DNA from: Sipunculus nudus
Lineage: Eukaryota > Annelida > Sipuncula > Golfingiida > Sipunculidae
NCBI GenBank assembly: GCA_026874595.1
Contig: CM049317.1
Coordinates: forward strand, 72,749,618 to 72,813,617
DNA: 64,000 bases
Reading direction: 5' to 3'
The notes under the pieces are model-generated. The model was not told the DNA's origin. It did not search any database and was given only the letters and a program-made list of their open reading frames with translations. This document shows positions 58,804 through 64,000 of the stretch, one piece after another (within the stretch, counting starts at the first letter, position 1; the number at the start of each line of letters is the position of its first letter). Made by a program: the position numbers and the translations under genes.

Positions 58804-60100
58804 CAACATATTTATAAAGTGCTCCGGATTCAGTTTCCTTTCAATCGATTATAAACCAACCATCATTAAACATCGGATCGTGTTTGTTTATGTTGCAGTT
58901 CACTATATTAGCCTCAGTGCTTTGAAGTAATTAATGCCGGTTTCATAATTTCAAGCTTACCCCTAACCCCGGTATTAGGCAACTGTTCAGACAGAAAAGA
59001 ATGAACCACTGTCCTTTATAAAAGACACGAAGTGACGATTTCGTCGGGGGTATAGGAAATAACACGGTTTCCTGACAGGAGTGAAAACGTTTATAATGAC
59101 AAACGAGGCAAAACATTATACCGATTTTTTTATCCGTGATAACGTCCTCATTTAATTTTCTCTCAGGGGTAGAGTGTATTCCAGTAACATTGCCCAGGTC
59201 CAACAGTCCGTCCACAGCCTGGTGGGGACGGGAACCTTAATTAAACTGAGCGGCTTTCAGCCAGAAGGACGTCAAGCCACGGTTATCAAAAGAAAACTAA
59301 TGGACTTGTCTCTTTAAAAGTGCTTTTTTGCGAAGTGTCTGCAGTGTTTTATGTAACCAAGTCTTAATATAATCATATTTGATACGAACTAAATACCCTG
59401 TATCAATGTGCACCCAGGCGCAATGTGACATTGTTTCCGTCTGCAGACATTAGCTATTTGATATCTTAACAGATGTTTGGCCTTTTCTCGATTCCTTTAT
59501 ACGTCTGAAACTTAAAAGCCAATGGTCCTAGTATATAATAATAAAATATTAGTCTTCGGTGTTCATTGAATTATTTATATTCCAGATATTGAATAATAGC
59601 TGACATGGAAATTTATGTTTTATTTGATGCAAGAACTCGAGATACTGATGCTGTCAGGTTGTTTTGCAACCTTGTTTCACGCCATGCAGCAAATGACACA
59701 AGATGTGCCATAAATTAGTCTTATTCAGGCAAAGTAAGAACATATCCTTGATCTTATATATCTTTATGACATCCTGAACATTGCATTTATTTTATATATC
59801 ACATACGCTTCCGTATACAAGAGTAACATCAGTCACACATTAATGTCGCATACACCAAGAGATAGCGTTTGTCATAAAATATGACTAATAGGGACTGCAA
59901 AACTCAGGAAATGTACACAATAAAACCTAGATAATCTTATTCAAATATTCTTCTGTGTTATCAAGGTTACCTTAAGAAAATGTACCTAGGCCAGTTCTTC
60001 ACCAGCTGAGGTTAATTGGAAGGACAATTAGTAAAGCATTAAGTACTCACAGATAAATAACGGCCCCATGTCTTCCTTAGAGGACTAAACTGTTTGTGTC
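58804..60100. other. Spacer, nothing recognised
   Basis: The minus-strand frame 58943-59215 has no recognised domain. Confidence 0.4.
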
Positions 60101-60103
60101 CCA

Positions 60104-60182
60104 GTAGGACCCATTAAACTCCTAACAGGCCCAAAAAAACTCCTCACAGGACCGTTAAACTCCTGACAGGACGCATTAAACT
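60104..60182 (+). repeat. ~22-bp tandem repeat, 3-4 copies
   Basis: AGGACCCATTAAACTCCTAA, AGGCCCAAAAAAACTCCTCA, AGGACCGTTAAACTCCTGAC and AGGACGCATTAAACTT follow one another. Confidence 0.8.
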
Positions 60183-61000
60183 TATAATTAAAGGTACAGG
60201 TAAGTAGCTTGACGATCTGGACGGAGCAGTTAATCCTAAATAAGAACCATACACACGGCCTGTATGGAATTACTGCAATACTTCCAATATTTATTGTTGC
60301 CATATTTTCACACCACATGAACCTAATTAGATAAATTCGATCCTTAAAATTTTCGCTTTATATACGGGTCACTTGATTTCCTGACGGAAATAAATAAAAA
60401 TAAAATAGCTGACGTTAAATTGGTCGTTGCCCACATTCATTACACACATGGGAGACAAAAAGGTACTCCTACTGCAATTATAAGTGCTTCTAACTGTATC
60501 ATAATTTACGCACTCCTGAGAGTGTAATGAGGATCAAATGATTTCCGTAACCTCAACGTACTTAGTACAGAAAATAAAATAAAGTTGAAACGAGCTAAAA
60601 CAAATTATTAATATTCTACGGGTGAGAATGTATTTAATTAAAAATTATTAGCATTAAAGCATTTTTAAAACTTTTAAATGATTTACACTGACAGCGGCGT
60701 ATTATGTAATCAGATGTAATAAGATACTAAGGATTATGTTTTCTCATGCTGTCTAAAGTTTCAAAGGACTGGATTAATCCAATTAGTCAAATTGACGGGT
60801 ATCCTCTCAGTCAACTACCGTCAGCTGTCTCTGCTCAGTGCTTTGGAGCCGCGGTATTATTATAAACATAGTTATTTTACATTGATTACACCAATAGTTA
60901 TTTCAACTAATCCATGCACTCTCTGTGGCTCAGATGGTGGCGCGAACCATTATTGACTGAACCCTCTTCCATCTTGCCCTTAATGTTAACTTCAGTATCA
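60183..61000. other. Spacer with a weak tRNA-like hint
   Basis: CTGTGGCTCAGATGGTGGCG at 60921-60942 resembles an A box, but no convincing B box follows. No gene is seen. Confidence 0.35.
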
Positions 61001-61002
61001 TT

Positions 61003-61167
61003 CCATATGTATGTTTGTATGTATGTATGCATGTATGAATAGCCATGCTAGTTCATTGCAAATAGATGGAAAGGGTAAACACAGGAAAGTCGGTTCACTG
61101 CCGGTGGGATTCGAACCCACGATCTTCCGATTTCCGGTGCGACTGCCTTCACCACTGGGCTTGCAAG

Positions 61168-61171
<4 letters not shown>
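61003..61171 (-). mobile_element. tRNA-derived SINE with (CATA)n tail
   Basis: On the minus strand it begins CACTTGCAAGCCCAGTGGTG (A box AAGCCCAGTGG), continues with GATCGTGGGTTCGAATCCCA (intact B box and T stem), a short body, and a tail of CATACATACATACAAACATA at low coordinates. The T arm folds well. The acceptor and anticodon stems are mismatched, so it is not a functional tRNA gene. It differs from SINE family A in body sequence. It abuts a (TA)n run at its 5' end. Confidence 0.75.

Positions 61172-61228
<57 letters not shown>
61172..61228. repeat. (TA)n microsatellite
   Basis: TA run directly adjoining the SINE. Confidence 0.95.
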
Positions 61229-62097
61229 ACATCCTCTTAAATAACCGGACCTTTCCAATGAGTACCAGCACACAACACTGATATATAAATAAAAATCAGG
61301 TTTTAAATAATTGACTTTAATATATGACTTAATGTCTTGCATGTTATACTGTTACGACTTTTACTACTATAAATAATAATAACACTGTTTCTTTATTGTT
61401 ATTATTGTGATGATGATGATGATCATTATTATATAAAATTACTTCTGTAGCGTTGTATTACCATTGCTTTATGATAACTTTTACCAGTTTGTGGACCGAT
61501 TGTCACATGCAAGTAGTGATAGTGTTGATTAGTAAGCATTGTTTTATTAGTTTAATTTTGTCCTGAAAAAGGCTGTTAAGTCATGATTCACTTATAATGT
61601 CTTACCCTTGGAATTTTTTGGGTGGAATTAGGGTTCATCTCGAGCCTTTGATGTTAATTGGTGGGGGGGGGGGGGGGGGGGAGGGGTTGCTTGTCAGACT
61701 TCGCTGGCGCCATGTGGTGAAAGCTGTCATAAGTTTACGAGCGGTGGAGTCTTTTCAAAGATGACAGATCAAAGGTACCGATAGTTTGCACGTGCAGGCA
61801 CTCTAAGAACTCTTAGACATAGGCGGGCTAGTTGATTATTGGTACACATGACAGGCATGGTACTCAGTTTGTGATCTTATAAGGTAATTGTGATGTAACG
61901 CAATGTAAGCAGATTTATATCATACCCCGTTATAGATGCTAGATGTGAGAAGAACAAGAGCACGGTATTATGCAGCCATTTTGATAAAAATCGTTACAGT
62001 CATTGTGAGACAGAGCTGGGCATCTGTACGTAATTTGTACTCAACGATTGGTGTAACAGCCATGTGATAAATGGTTTTCATATCAAGGTTTAATGGC
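61229..62097. other. Spacer with a long G-run
   Basis: A run of 19 G lies at 61663-61681, then GAGGGG. A (GAT)n patch lies at 61409-61425. No gene is seen. Confidence 0.5.
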
Positions 62098-62290
62098 ACC
62101 GTGGTCTAGAGTTTGAGCACGGGAATGAAAGCCAGAGATCGTGAGTTCGAATCTCATCTGAAAAGCGGTAAGTTTTCCATGGTCGTTTCCTTGCCTTGAT
62201 GAGCGTTCTGCAGGCTTAATGGGAAGATACGGTCGAGCGCTCACGAATGAGTGCGCCTTTCAGGCAAGAAGCGGGTTTGATTACACACCC
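62098..62290 (+). mobile_element. tRNA-derived SINE family A, copy 4
   Basis: GCACCGTGGTCTAGAGTTTG (A-box region) is followed by GATCGTGAGTTCGAATCTCA (B box), GAGCGTTCTGCAGGCTTAAT, GGGAAG, GCTCACGAATGAGTGCGCC and TTTCAGG. It matches the copies at 27.3, 51.8 and 55.2 kb. Confidence 0.8.
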
Positions 62291-63317
62291 AGAACTAGAT
62301 CCAGTTGGTGCTCGATTACCATCGATGGAAATCGAGTTCCAGCAGGATCTAACCCAGAACCCGGTACATAATAGCGCACGATCGGCCCTCTGACATTACG
62401 GCCAGGTAACTGGCTTGCCAGAGTGCCTGGACATCCAACTCTGAGGATCGCATTATTAGGCCCCATGAGGATACAAATATTTTCGTCATTTTTGACAATG
62501 CCTCATTACTCACAAGTATTGTGTCACTTCAAATAAACCCACTAGTTCTTTTAATAAGTTTCTTATCTCTCCAACGACACCTACCATGTGTGTGAAATAT
62601 TCCGTTATAACCCAATATATTCGTATATTGTTCTGCATGTATGCGAGATTTCTGCCTGCGGTCTGCCTGCCGACTGTATGCGGAGATACGGTTATAAAGC
62701 GTGGCGTGGACTTGCAGGGCGGTTCTAAATTTGGCTTGTGTCATGACTCAGTAGGGGGTCTAACTGAGTCGTGTTTGTCACGGCTAGGTACATAAGGCCT
62801 AGTTGACGCCAAAAAAAAGTTGACGTCTGAAAAAGAACAAGAATTCTGTAAAAGTAAAAACCTTGTATTACTTTACCTTTGTTGCAGGTGCCAACACCAA
62901 ATTAAAAATATATATATGTGTATAGGAAGTGTATATATATAGGAAATGGATAACAAAAGTGGACACAACAGTCGGCATACTTCTGCTTTACAGATAAAAC
63001 TTGAACTTTATATTTCCATATCCGAAGATGAATTACGTTTATAAAATGCGGAGTCAAAGGAACCCCACAGTCAGGTACATTAAAACAATGTAGAGCTTGG
63101 GAGAGTCGGTCACTCATTTTTCCATTATCAAAGTGAACCGCTTCTTTTTTTGTGCTTAGCGATTTCAGATAACCAGGATTAACACGGAATCAGTTTCAGA
63201 TAAACCGGCGGGGGGGGGGGGGGGGCAACTAAATATAGACTTCTGATTTCCCCCCGGATTAACGTTGATTACCAGGCCGCAAACTGATACGGGATTAGCG
63301 TTAGTCTTAAAACAAGG
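62291..63317. other. Spacer, nothing recognised
   Basis: A G17 run lies near 63210-63226. Frames at 62529-62795 on opposite strands have no domains. Confidence 0.4.
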
Positions 63318-63655
63318 GATCCACAGGTGACACGCCACAGACAATGGTATCAGTGCATATGGTCCTTTGCATATATATTATCTCCGCCAAGGGGCGGGGT
63401 TATGCTTTTGGCCGGTGTTGCTTGTTGTCTGTTTATCTGTTATATAAAGCAATATTACTCAAAAAAGTTACCAACGGATTTTGATCCACAGGTGACACGC
63501 CACAGATAATGGTATCAGTGTATATGGTCCGTTGCATATATATTATCTCAGCCAAGGGGCGGGGTTATGCTTTTGGCCGTGGTTGCTTGTTGTCCGTTTA
63601 TCTGTAATATAAAGCAATATTACTCAAAAAGTAACCAACGGATTTTGATGAAATT
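63318..63655 (+). repeat. Tandem duplication of a common interspersed repeat, 165-bp unit
   Basis: GATCCACAGGTGACACGCCA starts at 63318 and at 63483. Each unit contains CCAAGGGGCGGGGTTATGCT, TTTGGCCG, TTGCTTGTTGTC and AGCAATATTACTCAAAAA, followed by CCAACGGATTTTGAT. The core (GGGTTATGCTTTTGGC...AACGGATTTTGATGAAATTT) is a repeat style widespread in animal genomes. Copies are nearly identical. The plus-strand frame 63327-63509 is a by-product. Confidence 0.85.
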
Positions 63656-64000
63656 TTCATGAAAGCTCGGAAATGATAAAAGAAATAAATTGGTTAAATT
63701 GTTGGGGTGATCCGAAAAAGCATCTGGTTCTAGGAATATTTGCTGCATTTCTTGAAATATTGCCATATAGGGATAATGAGCTGACTTGGTGGAGGCATGC
63801 GCTCTCTGAGTGCTTTTCTAGTTTATAAATAACGATGACATAATGGTGATGTTGAACCAATGGAAAAATTGATATTACACTAAGTAAATTCATAATGCTA
63901 AGGTCGACCAATCGTCTCTGCAAGAAATCAAATATGATGTCAGTTTTTGCGATATTAATGCGACGGAAGGCGATGCCAACTTTATGTATTCTGTCTTATG
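63656..64000. other. Spacer, nothing recognised
   Basis: The minus-strand frame 63657-63923 has no recognised domain. Confidence 0.4.

Noticed and set aside
61081-61171. Possible tRNA gene on the minus strand
   Set aside because: The T arm is good, but acceptor and anticodon stems are mismatched and a SINE body and (CATA)n tail follow.

Overview
The window looks like intergenic or intronic DNA from an animal nuclear genome, most likely a marine invertebrate. A mollusc or other lophotrochozoan is my best guess; that is inference from the mix of repeats, not proof. The base composition is AT-rich, with many long (TA)n microsatellites. Open frames are short and broken. There are no operons, ribosome-binding sites or tightly packed genes. 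I find no complete host protein-coding gene, rRNA gene, intact tRNA gene or CRISPR array. All alignments and translations here were made by eye.

The recognisable protein-coding material is nearly all from mobile elements. It comprises: (1) a hAT-type DNA transposase on the minus strand (4922-6372), broken by two single-base frameshifts and sitting in arms rich in AAAAAGTATA repeats; (2) an L1-like LINE relic on the minus strand (48780-50570), with ORF1p, the end of the endonuclease and the linker before the reverse transcriptase; (3) the 3' end of another L1-like ORF2 on the minus strand (17571-18435); (4) a DIRS/Ngaro-like tyrosine-recombinase-order retrotransposon on the plus strand (22309-24140), with gag and reverse transcriptase but no visible RNase H or recombinase. 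Two weak host-exon candidates are given: a possible terminal exon (18966-19166) and a possible signal-peptide exon (38949-38984).

Most of the remaining structure is dispersed non-coding repeats. A tRNA-derived SINE family (four copies near 27.3, 51.8, 55.2 and 62.1 kb) shares a central domain. A second SINE with a (CATA)n tail lies at 61.0 kb. Family B (12.2, 13.2 and 15.7-16.5 kb) forms a large inverted repeat, and one copy carries a long (AT)n tract where another has only a short AT-rich seed. Family C lies at 1.7, 16.6 and 17.2 kb. Family D lies at 7.5, 32.8 and 39.7 kb. Small elements with CAGGGGCGGAT-type ends lie near 35.1, 46.8, 51.5 and 52.4 kb, and a GGGGCGTCAAT family lies at 28.6 and 30.2 kb.

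The most striking local structures are three. A 32-bp minisatellite (36388-37196) is organised as a strict 96-bp three-unit higher-order repeat inside a dispersed element, whose other copy at 20.3 kb has only about two units. A perfect 47-bp inverted repeat with a 12-nt loop (19974-20079) lies between AT microsatellites. A set of diverged 120-bp tandem repeats (25243-25690) lies about 1.1 kb beyond the truncated DIRS-like element. I see no coherent undescribed multi-gene system; the interest is in repeat biology.
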